Source of the DNA: Hibiscus mutabilis | Taxonomy: Eukaryota > Streptophyta > Magnoliopsida > Malvales > Malvaceae | DNA length: 64,000 nucleotides | Assembly: GCA_019671005.1 (NCBI GenBank) | Contig: CM033718.1 | Coordinates: forward strand, 33,062,508-33,126,507 | Direction of reading: 5' to 3' | Shown: piece by piece, positions 13,601 through 23,929 of the stretch | How the letters are laid out: each line of letters starts with the position of its first letter | How positions within the stretch are numbered: the stretch's first letter is position 1 | Translations under genes and position numbers: made by a program | The notes under the pieces: model-generated | Database searches by the model: none | The model's input: only the letters and a program-made list of their open reading frames with translations | Told to the model about the DNA's origin: nothing

Positions 13601-14039
13601 AGAGAGCTTACAACTTCCTTAGGCTATTTGATCAAGAAATCCACGTTGTTAGCATCTTACTAGCTTTCTTTCTCAAGATCGCATGGCTTCATTCAACTCA
13701 CTTTCTCCTTTCATGGTTCGGTTCTCTTTAGGGGAGGAAGGAGATGAAATTTCAAGCACCATTTAGATTATGGTCCAAATGGCAAAACCCCTCCCTTCCT
13801 TGGCACATGCTTCCTTCGATGATAGCCATGTGTATAAACCATCATAAATTTTCTATTTATCCTGCAAGCCTTTAGTTCTAATAAAATTTGGTTTAATCCT
13901 CAAAATTTTTCCACCTACGTTTCTTTATTTTTAATTTGAGTCACAATCCTCCTAATTGGTCTAATAGGTGGCATTTAATTATCCATTGACTGTTGATCGA
14001 ACCGTAAAATACTTCTAGGCCAAAATTTGGGATATTACA
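10624..14039 (-). mobile_element. Tekay/Del chromovirus 3' LTR (LTR2)
   Basis: On the minus strand the LTR starts TGTAATATCCC at 14039, directly after the polypurine tract and chromodomain tail of pol. It ends ...GAGACGTTATA at 10624 inside the Athila integrase. Length is about 3.4 kb, long but normal for Tekay. It contains the shared GGGGACCGAAG ... CTATGGCATGCCAAC module near 11545-11605 and, around 12490-12680, several AACAGTCC motifs. No 5' partner LTR is visible; the satellite follows within 1 kb. It has no ORF of note. Confidence 0.75.
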
Positions 14040-14040
14040 A

Positions 14041-14230
14041 TTCTCCCCCCTTTTAAAAAGAATTCGTCCTCGAATTTTCACTTGAGGTGGAGGATGAGGG
14101 TATTGATCTCTTATAGCTAATTCAGATATCCAAGTAGTTTTTCCAACTTGTCATTTTTCCACAACATTTCCACTAAAGGATATGATTCTCATATTCTCAT
14201 GATTTATATACTTAAACTTACTCTACAATA
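14041..14230 (-). pseudogene. Tekay pol tail with chromodomain remnant
   Basis: The polypurine tract is TTCTCCCCCC on the plus strand at 14041. Upstream in element orientation the minus strand encodes PLVEMLWKNDKLEKTTW followed by SELAIRDQYPHPPP. This matches the end of a chromoviral chromodomain, with W...TTW and the closing DQYP. It identifies LTR2 as a Tekay/Del chromovirus. A frame change near 14160 breaks it. All more upstream pol sequence is lost; 14231 onward no longer reads as pol. Confidence 0.7.
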
Positions 14231-14990
14231 TTTGACTTGTTTTCGGTCATCAATATGACATTTCCAAATTCTTAAAGATCTGAACAAACTCAAATTATAT
14301 CCAAAAGAACAACGAAGAGCTTCTGACTCATTTTCTTTCAAGGAACTTCATTCCCTAATACCTTTCTTTACCAACGTTCCTTTGGAAGTCTCAAATCAGT
14401 AATGGTTTAATCTTCTCCTGCAGATGCTATATAACTTAGAAAACGCGGTTCGGATAGCCCCAAATTCCTAATTATTAGACTTAACATGAGGTTGCTTGAC
14501 TTTGAAAGTCGCATAAACAAATTCCAGACACAGTTATTAGGTCCTTTGATTCTTAAATTCTCATTTACAGTATTCTAATCAAAGATCATTCATGATAAGT
14601 ACTTATTCCAACATAATGCTCATTAGCCAGCCTAATTCCCAATATCATGGAGAGGTGACACGAATGGTTTATCAAGAAGAAGAAATTCCTAATGAAACAA
14701 AAAAAATCAAATCCAATAGATCTTGTTTACTTTGACCCATTCTTTCAGAAATCTGTGGTGATCAAATTACCATTAATAGGTTTTAAGGCTCAAGTCAGAC
14801 TTCTAAATGAAGATCAAATGGATAGAAGACATGTTGATTTAGGAATCGAGCTAAGCATATGCAAGATTGTTTCACAATCGAAGAAATAACAGAAAGAGTC
14901 GGGGAATCTATTGTTAGAAAAGTAACAGTTTATAAGAATATAACATCCTTACTTCCTTCCATGTCGGCGGAACCTGCTGGCTCCCACAAC
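14231..14990. other. unassigned segment before the satellite
   Basis: An open plus-strand frame of 65 codons (14692-14889) is the only notable ORF, and I do not recognise it. It may be decayed internal sequence of the LTR2 element. At 14941-14990 the text changes abruptly to GC-richer sequence, then satellite starts near CGAGTAAAAAGC. No function is proposed. Confidence 0.35.
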
Positions 14991-15661
14991 CGAGTAAAAA
15001 GCTCTGAAATTGAGTTTAAGCTATAAATCATATTCAAAAGCCTAAAATAAAATATTTGAACTCATTAAATTTGATTTAATCTTATTTTGTAGCTTTTTTG
15101 TTAGGGTTGAAGGCGTGCTTGTCTAAGTGTGCTTTTATAGTGGAACTGTTGGAATTTAAACAGAGTATAAAGCTATGAAATTGAGGTTAAACTATATAAT
15201 TATGTTGAAAAGTACATAATTTGAGCTCATTAAATTTGATTTAATCTTATTTTGTGGATGTTTTGCTGGTTTTTAAGGCCTGCATGTCTAAATGGGCATT
15301 ACAATGGACCTGTTGGAATTTTAAACGTCTAAAAACCTCTAAAGTTTTGGTTAAGTTATATAATTATTTTCAAAAGCCCATAATTAAAATTTTGAACTCA
15401 TTAAATTTGATTTAATCTTATTTTGCGGATGTTTTGTTGGGCTTTAAGGCGTGCATTTTTAAATGAGCTTTATAGTGGACCAGTTGGAATTTAAACTGAG
15501 TAAAATGCTCTGAAATATAAGTTAAGCTATATAATCATGTTCAAAAGCCAAAAAAATGTTTGAACTCATGAAATTTGATTTAATCTTATTTTGCAGGTGT
15601 TTTGTTGGAGGTTAAGACGTGCATGTCAAAATGGGCTTTACAGTGGACCCATTGGAATTTT
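14991..15661. repeat. 172-bp satellite, block 1 (A-D monomers)
   Basis: About four tandem monomers lie here: the end of an H type, then A (GGTTGAAGGCGTGCTTGTC, 15105), B (15270), C (15440) and the first part of D (15605). The shared core of each monomer is AAATTTGATTTAATCTTATTTTG. The block stops inside the D monomer, where LINE-1 entered. The same D monomer resumes at 24663. Confidence 0.9.
15647..15661. repeat. target-site duplication of LINE-1, left copy
   Basis: The 15-mer ACCCATTGGAATTTT is followed by extra T residues, the short poly(A) tail of the minus-strand LINE. The identical 15-mer recurs at 24648-24662 on the other side of the element. Confidence 0.85.
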
Positions 15662-15707
15662 TTTCAAGGAAAATGGGCCTTATTAAAAAGCCCTCTATAG
15701 TCACACG

Positions 15708-16334
15708 TCACCCAAGGCTTCGAGCGAGCACCTGTGGGGAAAAAAGAGTACCCATGGAGATTATATTAATTTGTATGGGAATAATCTCATTAGTTACAAA
15801 AGTACGAATATAGTCTGGATAATTCGTACCAAATAAAACAGAAGACATGGAGCGAAGAGGACTAGTGGCAAGAGTATGAGCAACTACATTCATTCCTCTA
15901 GTTACAAAACGCATACTAAAAATGACCATATCAGCTAGAAGAGAATGAGCATGGTCAATAAGAGGTTGCAAAGTAGATAGATCAGGACCCCTCCGGCTGA
16001 TTTTATTAGCAACTGTCGTCGAGTCCGTTTCAATGATCAGATTGGACTAGCCGTGATCACGTGCAAGATTGATGCCTACTATAACCGCATGAGCTTCTAT
16101 CGTAGCAGCATCGAGACAGCTTCCCAGCGGAGAGGACAAGCCTCCAATGACAACACTGGCGGAATTCCTTGCGTCAACACCTACAATAGTAGCTTTAGTA
16201 ACAGGGTCAAAAGCCTCATCCATATTAAGCTTCAGAGATCCTTCTTGGGGGCGTTGCCAACCAGGTTGCACAAGGGTAGGCGTCTCCGACTGCCAAGTGG
16301 TGGGTGTCGAAGTAGCTACAGCATAGTCCCGCAA
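15708..16334 (-). pseudogene. LINE-1 ORF2 C-terminal RNase H
   Basis: The minus strand reads SLKLNMDEAFDPVTKATIVG (first catalytic Asp in NMDEAF), AATIEAHAVIVGINLARDHG (Glu in IEAHA) and, after one in-frame TAG, SNLIIETDSTTV (third acidic residue in ETDS). The domain ends with RFVTRGMNVVAHTLA (the His of NxVAH). This is the plant/archaeal-type RNase H (RVT_3) known at the C terminus of some plant L1 elements. It would remove the RNA strand after target-primed reverse transcription. The TAG at 16047-16049 stands where the relatives have Trp (GWS/GWT). The key acidic residues survive, but the stop splits the domain. Confidence 0.85.
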
Positions 16335-16772
16335 AATACCCTAAGAATTAAGGACCGTAAGCCAAGGCGGCTGTAGATGGTGATTATCGATCCAATCATT
16401 GCGTCTGTTCCATATATTCCAAAGTACAGTAAAAAAATAATGCGAAAGATTGGAAAGATAAGATAGTTGCTCCATCATCTATCCAATGTAATGATGAATC
16501 GATGGTACTAGAAAGAATAGAAGTAGGCAATCCAGCCAGTCGTAGGGCTTCATTTGCACCAGGGCAATCACGTAAAGCATGAATAGTTATTTCCTGGGCA
16601 ATGTTGCACAATGGATAGAGACCCGTACCAAGGTTTGCCGCATGGAGTTTAGAGCCAGTTGACAAAGCATCATGTCTTAGATACCACCCAAAGGTTCAAA
16701 TTTTTAGTAGGATAGGTAACTTAGATAGAATTTTCCAAATACGAGATCTCTATTAATGGGTGCTGGAGGTCT
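16335..16772 (-). pseudogene. LINE-1 ORF2 zf-RVT-like region
   Basis: The frame contains LGTGLYPLCNIAQEITIHAL and then RDCPGANEALRLAGLP. This corresponds to the zinc-binding region between reverse transcriptase and RNase H in plant LINEs, usually C..C......H.L..C. The element keeps one Cys of the first pair, the His and the last Cys (CPLC is here YPLC). The segment before it (16666-16772) encodes the lead-in of the finger in another frame. The break at 16665/16666 and the one near 16400 are frame changes. Confidence 0.75.
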
Positions 16773-18680
16773 CTATAGGAACGAATACCCGAAACGGATA
16801 GAGTAAATACCAGAGTCGTGGTTACTCCACGAAATCATGTCTTGTTGGTCATTGATGATAGGAACACTTAAAATTTTGTCAGCGTCGTCCTGATCAAAAT
16901 AGTTTTGAACCTTTGTGGCATCCCATCTAGGTTGACCCGGAATCATAAAGTCACGACATCTAATATGTAGTTCATCATTAATTTCATATTCTCCATAAAG
17001 ATGGACTGAGGAAGAGCCACCCCAATTTTCGTGATGAATTTTGATTTTACTATCAATCCTTGGTCTCTTGAGAAAACCAATATGGAGTTGCCTTAAAGCT
17101 TGGTGGAGGCCTTTCCAAGCAAAAGAAGCTCGATGATTGGTCTCAGATTCGAGAATATGCCTAGAGGGGTAGTATTTGGCCTTATAAATCTGAGCAAGTA
17201 GGTTATTTGGCGCACAAATAAGACGACATAGTTGTTTGCCAAGTAGAGCAATGTTGAAGAGATGTAGATCTCGAAAGCCAATGCCTCCAGCAGATTTTGG
17301 TTGACAAATAGTGTCCCGTGAGAGCATATGCCATCCACGTTTGTTGTTTTCTCTAGACCACCAATAGCACCGTATGGATGTTGTCATGTCATTGATAATA
17401 TTATGTGGTAGAAGGTAACATGACATTACATATTGAGGTAGAGATTGGATAATAACTTCGATGAAAACCTCTCGACCACTAAAAGAGAGAAGATGTTTGT
17501 CCCAATGAGATATCCGCGAGTTCACCTTATCCCATGTGAACCCAAGGGCTGTATTTTTATTTTTCCCGATTAGAAGTGGGACTCCAAGGTATATCCCTGG
17601 ATCATCCACTTCTCGAACATGAAGGATAGCATTGATAGCCTATTTTTGCTCATCAAAGGATCGAAGATTAAAATAGATGGTTGATTTCTCAAAATTGACT
17701 TCCTGTCCAGAGGACAAAGCATATGTTCAAAGAGCCTATTTGAGATGTTCTGCTTCAGTTGTATTATTGCAGATAAAGACCATGCAGTCATCCACAAAGA
17801 GAAGATGATTCACGTTGGGTCCATGTCAGCTGGAACAAAGGTCGGGGAGATGTCTATTCTGTTGTTCTACATTTAGGATCGCTAATAGATCTTGCATGCA
17901 AAACATGAACAAAAAAGGGGAAAAGGGTCTCCCTAACGAAGACCGCGTGTGGGATGGAAAATCGATGAAAGGGATTCACTCTAGCAGTGAATGAAACCGA
18001 TGTAATCCAGCGCATGATTATAGAAACCCAGTTTGTGCTAAAACCCATTCGAAGCATAACTTGTTGAAGGAAAGACCATTCAACACGATCGAAAGCTTTT
18101 TCCATGTCTAGTTTAAGGGTTGAATCCTTAAAAGGTTTGAATCACTCGTATTGAGGGAGTGTATTAATTCGTGGGCTATTAAGATATTATCAGTGATATT
18201 TCTCCCCTTAACAAAAGCGGCTTGGTTGTCACTAATGCAACATGGGATGATTGCTTTCATACGATTGACAAGCACTTTGGCAACAGTCTTGTAAATAACC
18301 GTAAAAAGACTAATAGATCGTAAGTGTCTCATAGTAGTCCACTCGTTGGTCTTAGGGATTAAGACCAAAATAGTGCGATTAACCTCTGACATGTCAGTGG
18401 TCCCAAAAAGAAGATCCAGACATAGTTTAATGACATCTTGTCCCACTGTATCCAAGTGCTGTTAGAAGAACCCACTGGGCAAACCATCGATACCAGGTGC
18501 CTTCCTTGGATTACTTTCCCGAAATGCATGAGTAATTTCTTCCGAGGTAAAGGGCATCGTTAAGGCTTCATTCATAGTAGGCGAAATTGTGGTTTGAATA
18601 TTATTAAGGATTTTAAGGGAAATTTCATGGTTAGAGGTTGAGAAGAGATTTTGAAAATAGTCCACAGCAATGCTCATAAT
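16773..18680 (-). pseudogene. LINE-1 ORF2 reverse transcriptase
   Basis: Domain order on the minus strand: RKAPGIDGLPSGFF (18470-18530), LVLIPKTN, MRHLRSISLFTVIYKTVAKV, DNQAAFVKGRNITDNILIAH, LDMEKAFDRVEWSFL (18050-18110), the catalytic FVDD at 17787-17798, then the thumb and connection (GIYLGVPLLIGK, SFSGREVFI, GGIGFRDLHLFNIALLGKQL). These are classical plant L1 reverse transcriptase blocks. Stops occur after PSGFF (18462) and between the NITDN and MEKAF blocks. A shift follows the RVNPFHRF block, so the region spans at least four reading segments. The 3' part (16773-17609) remains open for 278 codons. Confidence 0.9.
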
Positions 18681-19839
18681 ATTTTCTTCAGAATCTTGCC
18701 AAATATTGTTATGGTCAAAAAGACCATTTATGTTATTTTTTTTCCGACGTACATTAGCACTGGCATGAAAGAATGAGGTATTTTTGTCTCCATGAGCAAG
18801 CCAAGATATGCGTGATCGTTAAGCCTAATATGCCTATTGAACGCTAAGAAGCTGATTGAGTTCGAATTTGTTTTCAAGGAAAAAAGCTTTCTCAGAATTT
18901 GACATTCGGTGGCATAGTCTGGCATTAATATTTTTATTTAAAGAATTTATTCGATCTATAGTATTGATACATTGGTGCGATTTCCAGTCGTTAAGACAAG
19001 AACCAATTGCTTGTATTTTTTCAATAGTAGATCCATTGGTAGTTGACCATGTTTCTTGAACAATGGAAACGCATTCTTTATTGTTAGCCCAACAGTTTTC
19101 AAAACGAAAAAAGTGGTCATGATGTTGGGGATGTTCGATATTGTTGTATTCAGTATCCATAAGGATGTAGCAAGGATATGATTTTGCTTGATATTCAGAT
19201 GTTATTCGATGCATGGGATATAAATTAAACCAATTAGAGTTTGCAATGAAACAATCAAGACGTTCAAGGATAGTTGGTGTGTTTGGTCCTGATTTGGTCC
19301 AAGTGAACCACCCATTTCTTGGTTTACAATCAAATAAGTTATTTATAGAAAGGCAGTCTCGAAAATTATTAGTTTGTGAATGAGCAGGTCGGCATCCCCT
19401 TGTTTTTCATTGTCAGATAGAATTTCATTTAAATCTCCTCCTATAAGCCAAGGAAGATGCGATGATGAATTTAGCGTGTCTATTAGTTGCCTAGTTTTGA
19501 ATTTTTGATTAGTTTCAGCATAGCCATGAATACCAGAAAAATGAAAATGGGATGCATTTGAATGAACAATAGAATCTATATGGTGATCCGAGTAAGGAAG
19601 CAAATCAATTGTTATTTTATTATTCCATAAAAGAGCTAACCACGAGCAAGAGGGTCAGCTTTCAATAGACAAACATCCAATCATACTTAAAGAAATACGG
19701 AGTTCTCACAAAGAAACTTATTAAGACAAGTTTCAAAAAGAAATAAAATATTCAGGTTAAGCTTAGTGACAACACGTTTCACTGCTTGAACTGCCTGGGC
19801 TTTACCAAGGCCCTGGTAGTTCCAACATGGTATTTTCAT
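18681..19839 (-). pseudogene. LINE-1 ORF2 endonuclease and linker
   Basis: ORF2 begins at ATG 19839 with MKIPCWNYQGLGKAQAVQAV, the start of the apurinic-type endonuclease. Further on come SSHLPWLIGGDLNEILSDNE (the catalytic DLN) and YILMDTEYNN. In place of the family's SDH before ILMDT this copy has SYP, so the catalytic His is lost. The N-terminal stretch is continuous with ORF1 without a stop (see ORF1). The linker with ENCWANNKECVSIVQETW and NSEKAFFLENKFELNQL follows. At least four frame breaks occur. The enzyme would nick target DNA at TTTT/AA-like sites; this copy cannot. Confidence 0.85.
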
Positions 19840-21655
19840 TTCCCTCGGCGGGGTTGAGTCAACCTCCGCCAGAGAGTTTTTTCCGCTGCTCATCCCAGCT
19901 TTGTCTTTTGGGTAAGGTGGAATAGATCGGGGCCTCTTGGGCTTAACAACATCTTGCATTGGGGAACGTCTTTTAGTACCTCGAGCAGTTGGATCCAAAG
20001 GGCCTTTGTTAAGAAAGGCAGGTGGTGGTGAATCTTTAGCTAACCAAACCTCAAATTCGGAAATTAAGGATGATGTTGGTAGGAACGTCTTACCCAAATC
20101 CTCATCAAGATCGAGAATTGCTTTGGATGTGGGGCTGAGATTCTGAGTCAGAATTGTGTTGATTGGAGGTGCATTATTCTGCACGGTTGCCGCAAAAGCT
20201 AGTTTGCTGTTGTGAACAGCAGCAACAGGCGAACTTGGCGGTTCTGTGCTGGATATAGCAGCCGCTGTTAGCACCTTTGGAGCTGGTGGTACAGTTGGAA
20301 TCGAAGGTAGGGCAGCACCAGGAGCCACGACCGTGGTAGGTGCTGCTGCAACAGCCGTGGAGTGAGAGTGCTTGTCGATAGCTGTCTCACCGTTTGGTGA
20401 TTTGTGTAAAGGAACGTTGCTGCAAGACTCAGCATCAATAGAATTGTCAAAGTGATTTGGGGAGAGATTTCCTTCATCTACAAAAAGTTTTAGCGAGGAA
20501 TTAAGTAAGAAAATTGGAAAGTAAAATTGAGTTTGGAAACATAAAATAGTTGTAAGGGGTTGGCGGTGAAGGATAATATTAAAGGTATAGGTTGAGCAAA
20601 TCATATATTGGGATTTAGTCAAATTTAGAAAAGAAAAATTAAGGTAGCTTGGGAAAGAGATACGTAGATTAATATGGAAGTTTCAGCAAAAGACATAATG
20701 AGATAAAAATAAAAGATAGCATGTTAAAGATGAATGTAGGTAAAAGGAAGAAAAGAAATTACCCTCTTCCATCATGTCAACTTCCATCTTTGTAAATTTC
20801 CCTTTAACAAAAGGTAGATAAATTAGATGAAAATTTATAAATTTAGATGCGTATAATATAAAGTGTATGACATAGTTACCAGTAGTAGTTTGCGGTTTAA
20901 TTACAAATGATCCAGCATTGAAGGATCTGATTCGTCCTTTGGAACGTGAAGTGGTTTCTTGTCGTTTTGGTGGAATGTAACGGAGCCAATCTCCATATTG
21001 TAATTTTGTTGTCTCAGTGAGCTTGAAGGCTGGACAAAAGTTAACCGAATGGCCGATAATACCACATCCATGGCAAATTGTGGGTAGTCGTTCATACCGT
21101 AGGGGACATAATTTTGGTGTGGTTCTGGATCCACCAATGGCTATGCAACGTCTGATAGATTTGGTGACATCAACAGTAATTTCCACACGAAGGTAATCAA
21201 CTGTGTTCCGACCAATACGACGGGAGTCTGTTTTAAGCACAGTTCCTATCATAGCTCCAAGTGAGTTACCCGTTTCATGGGCGATTTCATCCTTCTCCAT
21301 CAAGATGATCGGGATGACGTGGATACGGGCCCAAATGTGCATTTTGTTGAAAGTGTAATCATCAATGTTGAATAGAGGATTGAAAGGTGCTAGAACTAGC
21401 CATTCATATTTGTATGTCCATGGACCTCTCTTCAGGATATCATTCCTATTTTCATCATCAGAAAATTTGATACAAAGTAGTTTTCCTTTAGGATGGTAAT
21501 GGTTTCGAGCTTGTTGTTTTTCCATATACCTTGGAATGCTCGAAACATAGCTTGATTATCTATATTTCTGGAAGCTATAAATTTTTCAATGATAAGGAGG
21601 TTGATATCATCACTCGTAGAAACCCAGTTGATGGCTGGAGTGAAGACCAGGACTT
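19840..21655 (-). pseudogene. LINE-1 ORF1 (DUF4283-like + CCHC knuckle)
   Basis: ORF1 is the RNA-binding protein of plant L1 elements. The N-terminal DUF4283-like domain shows INLLIIEKFIASRNIDNQ, FRAFQGIWKNN and, after a frameshift near 21510, LKRGPWTYKYEWLVLAPF and NKMHIWARIHVIP. A CCHC knuckle CHGCGIIGHSVNFC lies near 21020-21065. After KGRIRSFNAGS the frame runs into T-rich segments bounded by GT and AG (20879-20802 and 20762-20478). The normal-looking P/S/A-rich, basic tail then resumes (DEGNLSPNHF ... TKRRSPMQDVVKPKRPR). The tail runs without a stop into the ORF2 start. The true start codon is not clear, because an in-frame TAA lies at about 21658. Confidence 0.8.
20478..20879 (-). other. 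candidate introns in LINE-1 ORF1
   Basis: On the minus strand the segment opens ACTACTG/GTAACTATG (donor 20879) and closes CTTTTTGTAG/ATGAAGG (acceptor 20478). Between them, 20801-20763 can be read as a 39-nt mini-exon bounded by GTTAAAG/GG and GAGG/GTAATTTC. All these borders are phase 1, and joining across them keeps the ORF1 frame. The intron-like parts are strongly T-rich in element orientation. LINE-2 has a comparable segment at the same place. This is inference from signals; no transcript evidence is available. Confidence 0.4.
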
Positions 21656-22714
21656 ATTCTTCAGGCCATGTCAAAATTATTGTGTAGGAAGGAGAGATGC
21701 TGTGAATTGAGAGAATATTGGGATGGGGTGAGTCTAAATGTGGCGTGGATGGGAGTAATATTAATAGAGAAAATGGTTAGGGAAGGAGTGGAATTCAATA
21801 GCAGTGCTTCATTATGGAAGGTTATTATAGGAAATGAGAGAAGATTCCTTGTATAGTATTTTTGGTAGGTAGAGTGGTCGAAAAAGTAATGAATAGGAGT
21901 TGTTTGTTTCCAAAAATTATAGTCCTTGTGTAAAGGAGTTAGATTAATAGGTAACTTAGCCGTGTATATGGTTGAAAGTTGAATTGTATTAAAGGTATTG
22001 ATTGTTTTTAGAATGTTGGATAAAGGGTATGTTATCTTGTTACCATTTTTTACCATTAAAAAACTGTTATGGATATGATTATGGAGGATATTGATGGTAA
22101 TTTATCAAAAGTAAGATATTGTGTGTTTTGAGGTAATAGTTTGTTATAAAGGTATGTGAACTTGTTACCATTTTTGATATTAAGATTCGAATATGGAAGG
22201 AGTCCATGTATAGATAAGCTCGATTGAGAGGGGATAGCAAAATATTTTTATTATTGGTTATTAAGGTTATGGGATTCCATGTAAGAGAAGTACCGTAAGC
22301 ATTATATATGCGATTATGTGATCAAAAATTCTTGAGAATTTTTCGAGTTATATGTTGGGCGATTACCTTGGATTGTAAAAATATATAATGTGGGCCTATA
22401 AATAAATTGGTGATATATATTATAAGTTCATAGGTTGATTTTTTAAAGTTTGTTTCTATACTTGGTAGAAGTCGTTGACTTGGATGGGAGAAAGTTGACT
22501 CATTGGAAGCTTGATACAAAAGTTGGTTAAATATATTTTTGGAAAAATTTGTTGGAATTAACAGGGCCATAAATGTGTAAACCAACGAGGTGATTTGGCT
22601 TGAGATATAGAAATAATTCCTGATTTTAATTTCCTTGTTGAATGTGCGTAATTGATGGTTGTAATGGTGAGAGTAATTTATGATTAGAATTGTAAGGTAG
22701 GTGACAAGTTTGTG

Positions 22715-22871
22715 CTTATTCTTTATGTGAATAGTAAGTTTACATATAGGGAAAAACATAAGATGGCAAAAATGGGAAGTTGCAAAAGTGTAGATGTTAA
22801 AAAAGGGGTGGAACGTAAATATTAAACGTTGGGTTTGGAGATATTGTGTATTTAAATAGAGAAAAAATAAT
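22715..22871. repeat. LINE-1 5' region direct repeat R1, copy 1
   Basis: This copy starts CTTATTCTTTATGTG and ends near AGAGAAAAAATAAT. A nearly identical copy lies 304 bp further on at 23019-23175. Only a few substitutions separate them (for example CAAAAATGGG versus CAAACATGGG). Confidence 0.9.
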
Positions 22872-23018
22872 TTTTGCAAAAAAGGTAGTTTTCCGATTGG
22901 AGTATAAGTAAATTGATTGTCTCTAAATAGAGAAAGTATATAGACATTAGATATAGAATCCTTTGTAATGTCACATTGTATATGCAGTGGTTTATTGTAA
23001 TTAATATGATGTTTGGTT
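22872..23018. repeat. LINE-1 5' region direct repeat R2, copy 1
   Basis: It includes GGTAGTTTTCCGATTG, AGAAAGTATATAGACATTAG and GGTTTATTG. A related copy lies at 23488-23630 with GGTAGTTTTCCGATTG, AGAAAGAATATAGACATTAG and GGTTTATTG. The copies are more diverged than R1. Confidence 0.8.
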
Positions 23019-23175
23019 CTTATTCTTTATGTGAATAGTAAGTTTACATATAGGGAAAAACATAAGATGGCAAACATGGGAAGCTGCAAAAGTGTAGATG
23101 TTAAAAAAGGGGTGGAACGTAAATATTAAACGTTGGGTTTGGAGATATTGTGTATTTAAATAGAGAAAAAAATAA
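23019..23175. repeat. LINE-1 5' region direct repeat R1, copy 2
   Basis: Second copy of the 157-bp repeat at 22715-22871, same orientation, almost identical by eye. Confidence 0.9.
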
Positions 23176-23192
23176 TTATTTTTTACATATTA

Positions 23193-23485
23193 AATTATGA
23201 ACGGGAATTTTACATATTGATGGTAATTGTAGATTTGGTAAACACTTATCGTAATATTGTAACAATAAAGAAATATGATTATTTTGGAATTGAGAATGGT
23301 TTGTGAGTAACCCGAATGGAAAATAATTAATAAAGACGTGTATGTTACGTTCGAAAGAAATTTGTCTATCATTTTGTTTTAGATCCGAAAGAGACCATAA
23401 TTGAGAATTTGGATTATAAAAAATGAAGTTATTGTGTTTATTATTCAAGTTCCAAGGCCTTGAAAGCCAGAATAAGGGCATGTAA
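23193..23485. repeat. LINE-1 5' region direct repeat R3, copy 1
   Basis: It contains GTATGTTACGTTCGAAAGA, TAGATCCGAAAGAGACCATA and AGTTCCAAGGCC. A second copy follows at 23635-23929, about 444 bp downstream, with the same words in the same order. Confidence 0.9.
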
Positions 23486-23487
23486 AA

Positions 23488-23630
23488 GAGAAAAAATTTG
23501 CAAAAAGGGTAGTTTTCCGATTGAATTTGTCTCTAACAAGAGAAAGAATATAGACATTAGTTATAGAATCTTTTGTAGTGTCGCATTGTACATGCTGTGG
23601 TTTATTGTCTTTAATATGATATTTGTTAAG
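23488..23630. repeat. LINE-1 5' region direct repeat R2, copy 2
   Basis: Related copy of 22872-23018. It sits between the two R3 copies, so the order is R1 R2 R1 R3 R2 R3. This suggests successive unequal duplications. Confidence 0.8.
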
Positions 23631-23634
23631 AATT

Positions 23635-23929
23635 ATATTGTGAACAGAAATTTTGCATATTGATAGTAATTGTAGATTTGGAAAAAAATTATTGTAATAT
23701 TGTAACAACAAAGAAATGCGATTATTTTGGAATTGAGAATGGTTTATTGGCAACCCGATTGACAAGTAATTAATAAAGATGTGTATGTTACGTTCGAAAG
23801 AGAATTGTCTATCATTTTGTTTTAGATCCGAAAGAGACCATAATCGAGAATTTGGATTGTAAAAAATGAAGTTATTGTGTTTCTTATTCGAGTTCCAAGG
23901 CCATGAAGGCCAAAATAAGAGTCTGTAAC
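23635..23929. repeat. LINE-1 5' region direct repeat R3, copy 2
   Basis: Second copy of 23193-23485, same orientation, ending AGTTCCAAGGCCATGAAGG. Confidence 0.9.
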
